In this document: positions 1 through 9,900 of the stretch, piece after piece | Position numbering within the stretch: position 1 is the stretch's first letter | How the letters are laid out: every line of letters begins with the position of its first letter | Assembly: GCF_028692895.1 (NCBI RefSeq) | Contig: NZ_JAQUWN010000007.1 | Span: 20,819 to 84,818 of the forward strand | From: Pseudodesulfovibrio sp. | Lineage (GTDB): Bacteria; Desulfobacterota; Desulfovibrionia; Desulfovibrionales; Desulfovibrionaceae | Direction of reading: 5' to 3' | DNA length: 64,000 nt | Translations under genes and position numbers: made by a program | The notes under the pieces: generated by a model | Told to the model about the DNA's origin: nothing | Seen by the model: the letters and a program-made list of their open reading frames with translations, nothing else | Database searches by the model: none

Positions 1-1044
1 ACGGTGAGCATCTTCCTCATCCTGGAGGACAACTTCGCCTCCCTCGGGCTGCTTCTCTCGCTCGGCCTGTTCTGCGTCTGGTTCGGCTTCCCGGCCGTGA
101 AGGGACTGGCCTACCTGGCCGCCGGGCCCGAGCTCTCGGGCACGCGGGAAAAGGCCGTGCTTCGCTTCGGGGCGCTTTGCGCGGTCCTGGCCGTGCTGCT
201 CCTCGGGGTCCCGGTGGAGAGCGCGGTGACCGTGGAGGGCGTGGTGGAGAGCCGCGACCGCCAACTGATCTTCGCCGAGGTGGAGGGCACCCTGGCCTCC
301 TACGCGGCCACGGACACGCGGGTGGCGCGCGGCAAGTCCGTCATCGTGACCATCCGCAACCCCGGCCTGGTGGCGGAGTGCAACCGCATGGCCCTTTCCG
401 TGGCCGTGGACCGGGCCAGGCTGGAATACGCCCGCGAGCGGGGAGACATGGACCGGGCGGGCATGGAGGCCCTGGCGTACCGCGCCTCCCGCCGCCAGTT
501 GGCCATCCTGCGCGCCCAGGTGGCCCGCCAGGCGATCCGCTCCCCGGTGGACGGGGTATGGGTGGCCCCGGAGCTCTCCCGCCGCGACGGCGAGTGGATC
601 GGCAAGGGCGACATGCTCGGCAGCATCTATTCCCCGGACAAGCTGCGGCTGCGCGCCGTGGTGGACCAGTTCGACGCGGCCCGGCTCTTTGCCGAGCCCA
701 TCGTCCGGGCCGAGTTCTGCGTCTCGGGCCGGATGGACGTTCGCGGGCGGGACGGCGGGCTGTTCCCGGCCACGCCCGAGGGCCCGCCCACCCCGGCGGG
801 CCGCCGGGAGCTGATCCATCCCTCCCTGTCCATGCGGGCCGGGGGGGACATCCTTACGGTGGAGGGGCAGGGCGGCGAGGAGATGGCGGCCAGCCGCTTC
901 TTCGAGCTGCGGCTGCTTCCGGCGGCGGGGGCCGCGTCCATGCTCCGGCCCGGCGGGCGGGTCCTGGTCCGGCTGGTCTTCGGGGAGCGGCCCATGGCCA
1001 TGCAGTGGATGCGCCGCGCGCGCCAATTCTTCACGGCCCGGTAG
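1..1044 (+). CDS. C-terminal part of M50-peptidase/HlyD-type membrane adaptor (partial)
   Basis: Partial gene: the reading frame is open to the left edge (the first codon shows no stop), so the GTG listed at position 4 is probably not the true start. What is visible has two hydrophobic segments (about residues 14-36 and 54-73 of the listed ORF). Then come two lipoyl/biotinyl-like half-motifs typical of HlyD membrane-fusion proteins: a VEGTLASY stretch and, after a helical hairpin, IRSPVDGVW followed by a GKGDMLG turn. The last residues (GGRVLVRLVFGERPMAMQW) resemble the end of long M50-peptidase/HlyD fusion proteins, which contact an export partner in the envelope. The expected role is a membrane and periplasmic component for export of a substrate. 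It sits 15 nt upstream of the SecA-like gene, so the two are probably co-transcribed. Whether the missing N-terminal half carries a zinc protease motif cannot be seen. A plain HlyD adaptor is the alternative. Confidence 0.72.
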   Translation, partial: TVSIFLILEDNFASLGLLLSLGLFCVWFGFPAVKGLAYLAAGPELSGTREKAVLRFGALCAVLAVLLLGVPVESAVTVEGVVESRDRQLIFAEVEGTLASYAATDTRVARGKSVIVTIRNPGLVAECNRMALSVAVDRARLEYARERGDMDRAGMEALAYRASRRQLAILRAQVARQAIRSPVDGVWVAPELSRRDGEWIGKGDMLGSIYSPDKLRLRAVVDQFDAARLFAEPIVRAEFCVSGRMDVRGRDGGLFPATPEGPPTPAGRRELIHPSLSMRAGGDILTVEGQGGEEMAASRFFELRLLPAAGAASMLRPGGRVLVRLVFGERPMAMQWMRRARQFFTAR

Positions 1045-1059
1045 GGCGAGGCGGTCAAC

Positions 1060-3039
1060 ATGGGTTTTGCGGACGGCTATCTTTTCGACCAGGTCTTCGC
1101 GGGGCGGGACAGGCCCCGGTTCATCCCCCTGGGGTGGGACTGGCTCGTGGCGCGCACGGAGCTCTTCTTCGCGCCCAGGCCCGAGACCGCCCGGCTGCTG
1201 GAGCAGGCCGGGGCCGTGCTCGCCCTGGAGGCGGAGACGGCGGCCCTGTCCGGCCGGGAGCTCACGGCAGGCCTGGAGGAGATGCGCGCCGTGTTCCGCC
1301 TGGGCCGCGAGGGGGAGGACGACCTGCTCCGGGCCATGGCCCTGGTCCGGGAGACGGCCTGGCGGACCCGGCGCGAGCTGCCGTACCTGCCGCAGGTGGC
1401 CGGGGCCCTGGGCATCCTCCAGCACTGCATCGTGGAGATGGCCACCGGCGAGGGCAAGACCCTGACCGCCGCCCTGGCCGCCGCGGTGGCGGGCTGGCGG
1501 GGCAAGGGGTGCCACGTGGTCACCTCCAACGACTACCTGGCCGCGCGCGACGCCGAGACCATGACCGGCTTCTACGCCGCCTGCCTGGTCTCCTGCGGCT
1601 CGGTCTCCCAGGACAGCACGCCCGACGAGCGCCGCGCGGCCTACGCGAAGGACGTCACCTACCTGACCAGCAAGGAGGCCACGGCCGACTTCCTGCGCGA
1701 CCAGATGGCCCTGGGCACGGTCCGCACCCACGCCCGGGTCCTGGCCCGCGCCCTCGCCGGCGGGGAGGTGCCGGTTCTTGTCCAGCGCGGGCTTTCCTGC
1801 GCCATCGTGGACGAGGCGGACTCGGTGCTGTGCGACGGCGGCAGCACGCCGCTCATCATCTCCGTGCCCAAAGACAACGCCCCGAGCGCGGAGCAGTACC
1901 TGGCCGCATCGGCCCTGGCCGAGACGCTCCGGATCGGCGTGCACTACCGCGTGAACCGGCGGTTCCGCGAGGCGAGCCTGACCGACGCGGGCCGCCGCAA
2001 GGTGGCGGAGAGCCTCAAGGGGCCGCGGCCCTGGGCCAGGCGCAACCGGGCCGTGGAGCTGGCGCTCCAGGCCGTGGAGGCGCGCGAGTTCTTCCAGGCG
2101 TCGGTCCAGTACGTGGTCCGCGACGGCAAGGTGGTCATCGTGGACGAGGCCACGGGCCGGACCATGCCGGACCACGAGTGGCGCGACGGGCTGCACCAGG
2201 CCGTGTCCGCCAAGGAAGGGGTGGAGGTCGTGCCCCCGCGCGCCACCAGCGCCCAGACCACCTTCCAGGACTTCTTCCTGCGCTACCGGAGCCTGGGCGG
2301 CATGACCGGCACGGCCTGGGAGGCCAGGGGGGAGTTCCTGCAATTTTTCCGGCTCGCCGTGGTGCGCATTCCGACCCACCGCCCCTGCATACGCCGCGTG
2401 TGCTACAGGGCCTTCCATGTGACGAACGATGAAAAGATCCGCGACATCGTCGCCAACGTCGCACAGGAACACGAAAAGGGAAGGGCCGTGCTGGTGGGCA
2501 CCAAGTCCATCAGCGCCTCGGAACAGGTCTCGAAGGCCCTGCGGCAAGCCGGAATATTCCACGAGGTGCTCAACGCCGTGCAGCACGGGCGGGAGGCGGA
2601 GATCGTGGCCCTGGCGGGCCGCGAGGGGGCCGTCACCGTGGCCACCAACATGGCCGGCCGGGGCACGGACATCAAGCTGGACGATCGGGTGCGCGAGAGC
2701 GGCGGGCTGCATGTCATCCTGACCGAGCTGCACGGATCGGTCCGCGTGGACCGCCAGCTCCACGGCCGGGCCGGACGCCAGGGCGACCCCGGCTCCGTGG
2801 CCGAGATCATCGGCCTGGAGGACGACCTCTTCGCCACGCTGCCCCGCTGGGCCCGCCGCGCCCTCACCGCGCTGCTCCGGACCGGCCGGGCGGAGCGGCA
2901 GGCGCGCCGCGCGGCCTGGATCGTGGCCCGGCTGCTGCAACGGCTCGGCGACTACAAGGCCTTCCGGATGCGCCGGCGGATGGTGCGCAGCAAGCGCCAG
3001 TTCGCGGACATGATCAGCTACAGCGGCGGGGAGCGCTGA
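1060..3039 (+). CDS. SecA-like ATPase, C-terminally shortened (accessory SecA)
   Basis: 659-residue homologue of the SecA preprotein translocase motor; housekeeping SecA is usually about 830-900 residues. The SecA signature motifs appear in order: Walker A MATGEGKT (residues 127-134), Walker B VDEAD (from about 250) followed by TPLIIS, the preprotein cross-linking region leading into MTGTA (from 415), ATNMAGRGTDI (from 528), and QLHGRAGRQGDPGS shortly after. The sequence between DEAD and TPLIIS differs from the usual SecA text. The protein stops soon after the second nucleotide-binding fold with an Arg-rich tail, so most of the helical wing/scaffold region and the zinc-binding C-terminus are missing. 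ATG at 1060 has a GAGG 8 nt upstream. Its place between an HlyD/M50-like gene and the giant LEPR-XLL gene suggests a motor dedicated to that substrate, which is inference. It is unlikely to be the housekeeping SecA. Confidence 0.85.
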   Translation: MGFADGYLFDQVFAGRDRPRFIPLGWDWLVARTELFFAPRPETARLLEQAGAVLALEAETAALSGRELTAGLEEMRAVFRLGREGEDDLLRAMALVRETAWRTRRELPYLPQVAGALGILQHCIVEMATGEGKTLTAALAAAVAGWRGKGCHVVTSNDYLAARDAETMTGFYAACLVSCGSVSQDSTPDERRAAYAKDVTYLTSKEATADFLRDQMALGTVRTHARVLARALAGGEVPVLVQRGLSCAIVDEADSVLCDGGSTPLIISVPKDNAPSAEQYLAASALAETLRIGVHYRVNRRFREASLTDAGRRKVAESLKGPRPWARRNRAVELALQAVEAREFFQASVQYVVRDGKVVIVDEATGRTMPDHEWRDGLHQAVSAKEGVEVVPPRATSAQTTFQDFFLRYRSLGGMTGTAWEARGEFLQFFRLAVVRIPTHRPCIRRVCYRAFHVTNDEKIRDIVANVAQEHEKGRAVLVGTKSISASEQVSKALRQAGIFHEVLNAVQHGREAEIVALAGREGAVTVATNMAGRGTDIKLDDRVRESGGLHVILTELHGSVRVDRQLHGRAGRQGDPGSVAEIIGLEDDLFATLPRWARRALTALLRTGRAERQARRAAWIVARLLQRLGDYKAFRMRRRMVRSKRQFADMISYSGGER

Positions 3040-3070
3040 AACCCCGGCCACGGCCGGGCAGGAGTGAACC

Positions 3071-3688
3071 ATGAACGGAAACAACCGGGAAACCGAACGC
3101 AAGAAGATCCGGGCGGACCGCCTCAACATCGGGGCGTGCATCTATACCCCGCAGGTGCCCAAGCGCGGCCTGCCGGAATACGTGGCTCCCTCCCGGGCCG
3201 AAGCGCCCGTGGCCGCCGGGGGCGAGTGCATCGCCTCGCGCGCCGTACTGCCGCTGGGCCCCTCCGGCGGGGACTGGGAGTCCCTGGTCCGCACCGCCCT
3301 GGGCAGGGGCGGGGATGGGGACGCGGACACCCGGCTCGACGCCCTGATCCAAGCCATCGCCGAGAACGGGCAGGACGCGGAGCCGCTCCTGCGCGTCCTG
3401 CGAGAGAAGGGGGCCAGCGACCCTCGCCTCTCCGGAGTGGCCGACGCCCTCCAGGCCCGCCTGGGTTGCACGGCCGAGATTCCCTGCGTCGCCGCCCTGG
3501 CCCCGCGCGAGCGGGAGGTGCTGGAGCTGGCGGCCAGGGGCGAGAGCAACGCGGACATCGCGCGCGGCCTGAACCTGCGGACCATCACCGTGGCCAAGGC
3601 CCTGTCCCGCGCCTATCGCAAGCTGGACGCCAGGAACCGCACCGACGCGGTGCACAAGTGGATGCTCCTGCGCGGCCCGGAACGCTGA
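3071..3688 (+). CDS. LuxR-type HTH transcriptional regulator
   Basis: 205-residue protein with a C-terminal LuxR/GerE-type helix-turn-helix, residues about 140-200: LAPREREVLELAARGESNAD, then a recognition helix region with TITVAKALSRAYRKL and a closing TDAVHKW. The first 135 residues match no sensor or receiver domain I recognise; no phosphoacceptor receiver motif is seen. The ATG at 3071 is preceded by AGGAG with 6 nt spacing and lies 31 nt after the SecA-like gene, separated by a small CCCGGCC/GGCCGGG hairpin that lacks a T-tract, so it probably shares the upstream transcript. It directly precedes the promoter region of the giant gene, which contains a perfect palindrome suitable for a dimeric regulator. 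The likely role is transcriptional control of this export locus. Family assignment is firm; the target is inferred. Confidence 0.85.
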   Translation: MNGNNRETERKKIRADRLNIGACIYTPQVPKRGLPEYVAPSRAEAPVAAGGECIASRAVLPLGPSGGDWESLVRTALGRGGDGDADTRLDALIQAIAENGQDAEPLLRVLREKGASDPRLSGVADALQARLGCTAEIPCVAALAPREREVLELAARGESNADIARGLNLRTITVAKALSRAYRKLDARNRTDAVHKWMLLRGPER

Positions 3689-3973
3689 CCCGCCCCCCCC
3701 TGGCCGGGGGGCGGCCGCCCGCCCCGTTTGCCGCCCGTTTTTTCCCGTCCCGTCCCGCCCCCTTTCCCCAGTGAGAAAAAACGCAACTATTTTTTGATAA
3801 AAATCCTGTTATGTCGGGATGATGTGACCAATGTATACGTTCGTATATCTTGATTCGCGGACCGTTTTCCCGCCTATTGTCGCCTAGTATTCCAAAATAG
3901 CGATCGATCACCCGGAACCGCAGCCGCGCGGACCCCCCCGCCGGCGCGTTACCCGACAGAGTTGGAGACCGTC
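3689..3973 (+). promoter_or_regulatory. A/T-rich promoter and leader region of the giant gene
   Basis: This 285-nt region holds no gene. Its first part is a GC-rich inverted repeat (CCGCCCCCC/GGGGGGCGG, about 3689-3714) with a T6 run only some 24 nt later, so it is a weak terminator candidate for the luxR-like gene. From about 3770 to 3900 the composition turns strongly A/T-rich, in contrast to the GC-rich surroundings. It contains TTGATA (3794) and TTGATT (3850) as possible -35 boxes, but no convincing -10 at standard spacing. The giant gene's ATG follows a GGAG at 3964-3967. Confidence 0.5.
3834..3847. promoter_or_regulatory. Palindrome TATACG-TT-CGTATA, candidate operator
   Basis: A perfect 6+6 inverted repeat with a 2-nt centre lies about 130 nt upstream of the giant gene's start codon, inside its A/T-rich promoter region. 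Symmetry of this size suits a dimeric HTH regulator. The LuxR-type protein encoded immediately upstream is the obvious candidate binder, but that link is inference. Only one copy was noticed. Confidence 0.4.
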
Positions 3974-6900
3974 ATGTCCGCCATTCGCAAGTTGTTCAGG
4001 AAGAGCTCCCAGGTCATCACCGATTCCGGCGTCAGCACCTGTTATTCCGCGCCCCAGGCTCGCCAGAACCGGATTCCTTCCTATTTCGAGCAGTTGGAGC
4101 CGCGCCAGCTCCTCTCCGGCACCCAGGTGGACGCCGCCGAGAACCTGGCCGGCGCCCCGGTGGTGGCGGAGTCGTTCTCGTCCGCCGCGTCGAACCCGCT
4201 CGGCTCCGTCTCCGACCTCGCCGATCTCCTGAAGCAGGCGGCCCTGCCCGATTTCTCGGACATCACCAGCGCCATCCGGAACGTGCCCGGCCTGGAGAAT
4301 CTGGACCTGGACAACCTCGATCTCTCGGCCATCGGCCAGGAGATCAGCGACGCCCTGCCCAGGGGCGGGTTCTTCGAGGGTTCGCTGGACGGCGACCACG
4401 ACCTGGCCAACAGCGCGGGCCTCTGGGTCTCGCTGTGGAGCGAGAACGTCACGGTCTCCGGCTCGTTCCATTCCGACACCGGCTTCGACTACAACGCGGT
4501 GGCCATCATGGCCTCGGGCAACGTCACCCTCCAGGACGTGAGCTTCTCGGGCGTCGAGTACATCACCATCCGGGCCGCGTCCGTGACCTTCGACTCCGGC
4601 ACATCCCTGACCCTGAACGGCGGCGAACTGACCATCTCTGCCATGGACTACGCCAACTTCACCTCGGGCTCCACGGTGACGGGCGACGGCCAGGGCGACC
4701 TGACCGTGACCGCCTCCAACTCCATCACGGTCTCGGCCGGGGCGGACCTCGACGGGCTGAACAACCTGACCCTGAGCGCGTCCTCCATCGACATCGGCGA
4801 GGCGGGCGCGGGCGCCACCACCATCGACGTGGGCGGCGACTTCAAGGCCGAGGCCACGGTGAACGCGCACCTGAACACGCTCTTCAGTTGCCTGCCCATC
4901 AAGATCGCCTCGGGCTCGGCCCATGTCAGCGTGGCCGACGCCGTCATCAACGCGAAAAGCGTGACCATCACGGCCACGGCCACCACCGAGACCACCAAGC
5001 AGCTCCCCTCCCTGGGCGAACTGACCGACAACCAGTACCTCTCCCTGGTGGACACCTTCCTGACCACGTCGGCGGCCGACCTGTTCAAGACCTACCTGGG
5101 CATCGACATCAAGCAGGTCCAGGACCCGCTGACCTCGGTCTCGTCCCTCAGCTTCCTGCCCGCCGGGCTGGGCACGGCCAACTCGTATCTCGACACCCTC
5201 TCCAGCCCGCTCTCCGACACCCTGAACGAGCTGTACCAGAGCCTGGAGATCAGCGCCCCGGTGCTCATCACCTACGGCTCGGCCACGGCCGACGTGGTCA
5301 TCGAGGGCGACACCTCCATCACCGCCACCGGGGACGTAACCATCACCGCCTCCAGCTCGGTCTCCAACTCCCAGACCAAGGACGCGAAGCTGTTCGGCTT
5401 CGTCCTGGCCATCAACAAGGCCAACGCCTCGGTCACGGTGCAGGGGAACACGGCCATCGACGCGGGCGGCGACGCCGTTGTCGGGGCCACCAGCAAGAAC
5501 ACCAACTCGGTCACCCTGACCAGCACCTACGACGCGGCCACGGCCAACCAGGCGTCCAGGATATTCGCCTCCAAGACGAGCCCCGCCACCAAGACCACCA
5601 CCAAGGCCACGGCCAAGAAGAACACCTACGCCATGGCCATCGCCATCGGCGTCAACGAGGCCCAGGCCTCGGTCCTCATCGGCGAGAACGTGACCATCGA
5701 CGCGGGGCGCGACATCGTCGTCACCAGCAAGACCACCGAGTCCCTGACCCTCTCCGCCCTGGCCAACGCCACCTCGGCGGGCAACCTGGCCATCGGCCTG
5801 GCCCTCAATTTCGGCGGGGCCAAGAGCTACGCCACCATCAACGGCGAGCTCACCGCCCAAGGCTCGATCAAGGGGACCTCGGACGTGGAGTCCAAGGTCA
5901 ATACGACCAGCACCACCAACATCCCCTCGGCCGTGGGCGCGGCCGCCCCGGTCGCCCCGCCGCAGGAGGAGACCCAGGACATGGTCTCCAAGGTCAAGGG
6001 CGTGTCCAGCCAGGTCAGCTCCAAGCTGACGAACTTCATCCTGGCCGCGCTGCCCACCAGCTTCGCCACCGCCAAGCTCCAGGAAGCCAAGATGGGGCTC
6101 GGCATCGCCCTCGGGTTCGCCCTGCACGACGCCGAGGCCAAGACCACGGTGGGCGGAACCGCGACCATCACCGCCCTCGGCAAGGTCGAGTCCGGCCCGG
6201 TCACGGAAGGGCGCGGCGCGGTCGTCCTCGACTCGGTGTCCAACACCACGCCGGTGCTCAAGGTCAGCGCGTCGTCCATCGCCGACCCGGTCAGCCAGTC
6301 CGCCACCCAGTCGCCCACCACCTCGACCACCAACCCCCCGGCCGCCACCACGACCCCGGCCACGACCCCGGCCACGGTGGCGGGGGTCACGGGGGTCGGC
6401 GTCGTCACCACCACGGCGGACCACAATTTCCAGACCGGCGACCAGGTCGTCTACCACAGCTCCGACCCGGCCAAGGCCATCGCCGGGCTGGTGGACGGCC
6501 AGGCCTACACCGTCACCGTGTACAACGGCGAGACCAAGCAGTTCGTGCTCCGCTCGGCGGACGGGGCGACGGTCCTCCACTTCCGCAACCTCTCGTCCAC
6601 GGACTGGGCGTCGGCCACCCACACCTTCACCAAGGTGGCCGCGACCCAGGACAACGGCGTGATCTCGGTCACGGCGGACGCCGCCGAGGTCAAGGCCGCC
6701 AACCTGGTGAACGGCGGGGTGACCTGCGCCGGGCACAACTTCAAGATCGGCGACGTGGTCACCTACACCTCGGCCGGCGCGGCCGCCGGGCTGGCCAGCG
6801 GCACGAAGTACAAGGTCTTCGCGGCGACCGCTGACACCTTCACCCTGGCCGACATGACGGGCAAGAAGATCACCGTCGGCGCGGCCGCGGCGGGCTCGCA

Positions 6901-9900
6901 GCATACCTTCACCCGCTACGTGGAGCCGGTCGCCGGCGCGGCGTTGACGGTGACCAAGGCCGACATCGGCATGGGCCAGGTCAACGTGGCCAACACCTTC
7001 GCCGTGGGCGACATCCTGACCTACACCAGCTCCGACCCGGCGGACGCCGTTTCCGGCCTGACCAGCGGCCAGAAGTACACCGTGGCGGCCCGCGGCGCGT
7101 CCTTCTTCACCCTCAAGGGCGCGGACGGCAAGGTCATCACCCTGGCGCAGAACGCCGACGCGGCCACGGTCCACACCTTCACCCGCACGGCTCCGGCCAC
7201 CACCGGGGCCACGGTGATCGTCAACGGCTCCAAGATCGAGGGCGGCAACAAGTTCACGGCCGCCTCCATCCCGTTCAAGGTCAACGACAAGGTCACCTAT
7301 TCCGTGGCCGCGGGCGGCACGGCCCTGACCGGCATGACGGTGGGCCAGGCCTACACGGTCAAGGCCGTGGGCCAGGGCTATTTCCAACTGGCCGACAGCA
7401 ACGGGAACCTGGTCAACGTCTCCACCGCCGGCGCGGCGGCGACCACGGACCACATCTTCACCCGGGCCGCCAGCCCGGCCTCGCGTCTGGAAAAGGGCGT
7501 CAGCATCGCGGCGGGCGTCACCGTGTTCACCAACACGGCCTCCACCACCGTGGCCAGCGGCGCGCGCATCGTGCACAACACCCTGGTCGAGATCACCTCG
7601 GACGCCAACTACAAGGTCCCCACCAGCTCGCGCACCCTGCTGGCCAACTCCGGGGCCATGACCAAGGTCTCGGGCGCGGTCTCCCAGGTGCCCGTCGACT
7701 TTCTCCAGGAGGCCGTCGGCTCCGTGAAGGAGCTGGCCTCGTCCATCGACGACGCCTACCTCGACGCCCAGCAGTCCCTCGGCTCCCTCTTCGGCGTTGA
7801 CGCCATCAACTTCCAGAACACTGACTCGGCCTTCTTCATGCCCAACTCCTACGTGTATGCGGTGACCCAGGGGGCCAAGACGAGCTCCACGGCCGCGAGC
7901 TTCGCGTACATCGGGCAGGACAACACCTCCACGGCCGTGGTGGACGACGGCGTGTCCATCGTCCGCACCGGCGGCGTCACCGACGCGGCGGTGAACACCG
8001 CTTCCGGCACGGTGCGCCTTAACGGCGACTATAACGGGTACAGCGGCTACGTGACCTACGAGGCTGGCAACGCCAGCACGGACCTGGCCGGGCTCGACTC
8101 CGGCGCGACCTACTGGGGCGTGGTGGACGCGGGCGGCAACCTGAGCCTGTACGCCGACCAGGGCGGCTCGCGGATAACCGTGGGCAAGAGCGGCGACGCG
8201 GCCGTGGCGCACTATTTCCTCTTCCAGCAGCAGCCCGCGGGCGGCGGGACGGCGGCGGCCATCGAGGCCGACCTCACCGAGGAGACGTCCACCATCCTGC
8301 GGCTCAACGACGCCCACGGCTTCTCCACCGGCGACGTGGTCACCGTGGGCGACGGCCTCGGCCTGGACGCCGACGCCCTGTACATGGTCTTCGTCCAGGG
8401 CGACACCGAGCTCGCGTTCAAGAAGATCACGGGCGGCCAGGTGGAGGCCGGTTTCGCCACCCTGGCCCCGACCGCGCGGGACAGCTACGCCATCACCCTG
8501 GCCACGGACGGAGAGCGCACCGACGCGGGCCTGTCCGTGACCATGACCACCGCCGACTACCAGGCGGCCAACGCGGAGACGCACAATCCCTTCGCGGGTT
8601 TCGCCAGCGGCGACGTCGTCACCTACGAGGCCGCCGACCCGGCGTCCGCCCTGACCGGCCTGACCTCGGGCCGGACCTACACCCTGATCCTGACCTCCCG
8701 GTCCACCTTCGCCCTCAAGAGCGGCGACACCCTGGTCTCCTTCGGCATGAACGACCTGGCTGCCGCGACCACCCACAGCTTCGGCAAGGCCGGGGCCACG
8801 GCCGTCCTGGACGGCGGCGAACTGACGGTCTCCACCTCCAGCGGCGTTTCCGTGGGCACGGCCGCCACGGGCGGGCGGACCGTCACCCTGGCGGCCGAGG
8901 CGGGCTACGCCTTCCGCAGCGGCGACATCCTGACCTACACCTGCTCGGGCGAGGCCATCGACGGCCTGGAGAACGGCAAGGAATACGTGGTGGAGGAGGT
9001 CTCCGCCGGGACCCTGGCCCTCTACGCCTACGAGAACGGCGAGGCCACGGGCGACGCCGTCTCCGTGGACTACCGCTGCGCAGGGCTCGACGGATCGGCC
9101 ACCCACACCTTCACCCTGACCGAGGGCAACGCCAACGCGCCCCTGGCCATCGAAGCCGACTCCCAGGTCTCGGACGGGAACGCGCTCCACATCGGCGCGA
9201 ACGACTTTCAGACCGGCGACGCCGTGGAGCTGGCGGGCCTGGCCCTGGACGCCGACGGCGGGGCCATGCTCAACGCGGACGGCACGCCCATGTACAACGC
9301 GGTGGGCGTCTTCACCCTGGTCCGCCTCTCGGACAGCAGCGTGAAGCTCCTCGACGCCCAGGGCAACGCCTACGCCGTGCCCACGGGCGAGAGCTCGGGC
9401 CTGGACGACTACCGGCTGACCCGTGTCTCCTCCGGCTCCCCCATGGCGGCTGACACCGACCATGGCGGGGTCCTGACCGTCCTTTCCGACACCTTCGAGA
9501 CGGGCGACGCCGTGGTCTACCGGGCCGTGGACGGCCAGGCCGCCATGGGCCTGGTCAGCGGGGCGACCTATTACGTTTCGGGCGTCATGGACAACGGCGA
9601 CGGCACGTCCGCCATCGCCCTTTCCGCCTCCAGGGGCGGCCCGGCCATTTCCGTGGCCCTGACCGACGCCGCGCACCTGCTGACCCTGGCCTCCGCCCGG
9701 ACCTACGCGGCCCAGGCCGACGGCAGCGGCGGGGTGGCGGCCGACACGACCACCGGCATTTACGACGGCATGGCCGTGACCGTGGACGCGCCGGTCACCG
9801 TGCGCCTTTCCGACGGCTCCGAGGAAGTCCTGGCGCGCGGCTCCGTGCTCTACGCGAGCGTGGACGGCAACGGCTCGGTCCGCCTGGCGGGCAGCGAGGA

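Noticed and set aside
177-2432. 751-residue plus-strand ORF in another frame across the HlyD-like and SecA-like genes
   Set aside because: Pro/Gly/Arg-rich composition typical of a shadow frame, while the overlapping frames encode recognisable HlyD and SecA motifs.
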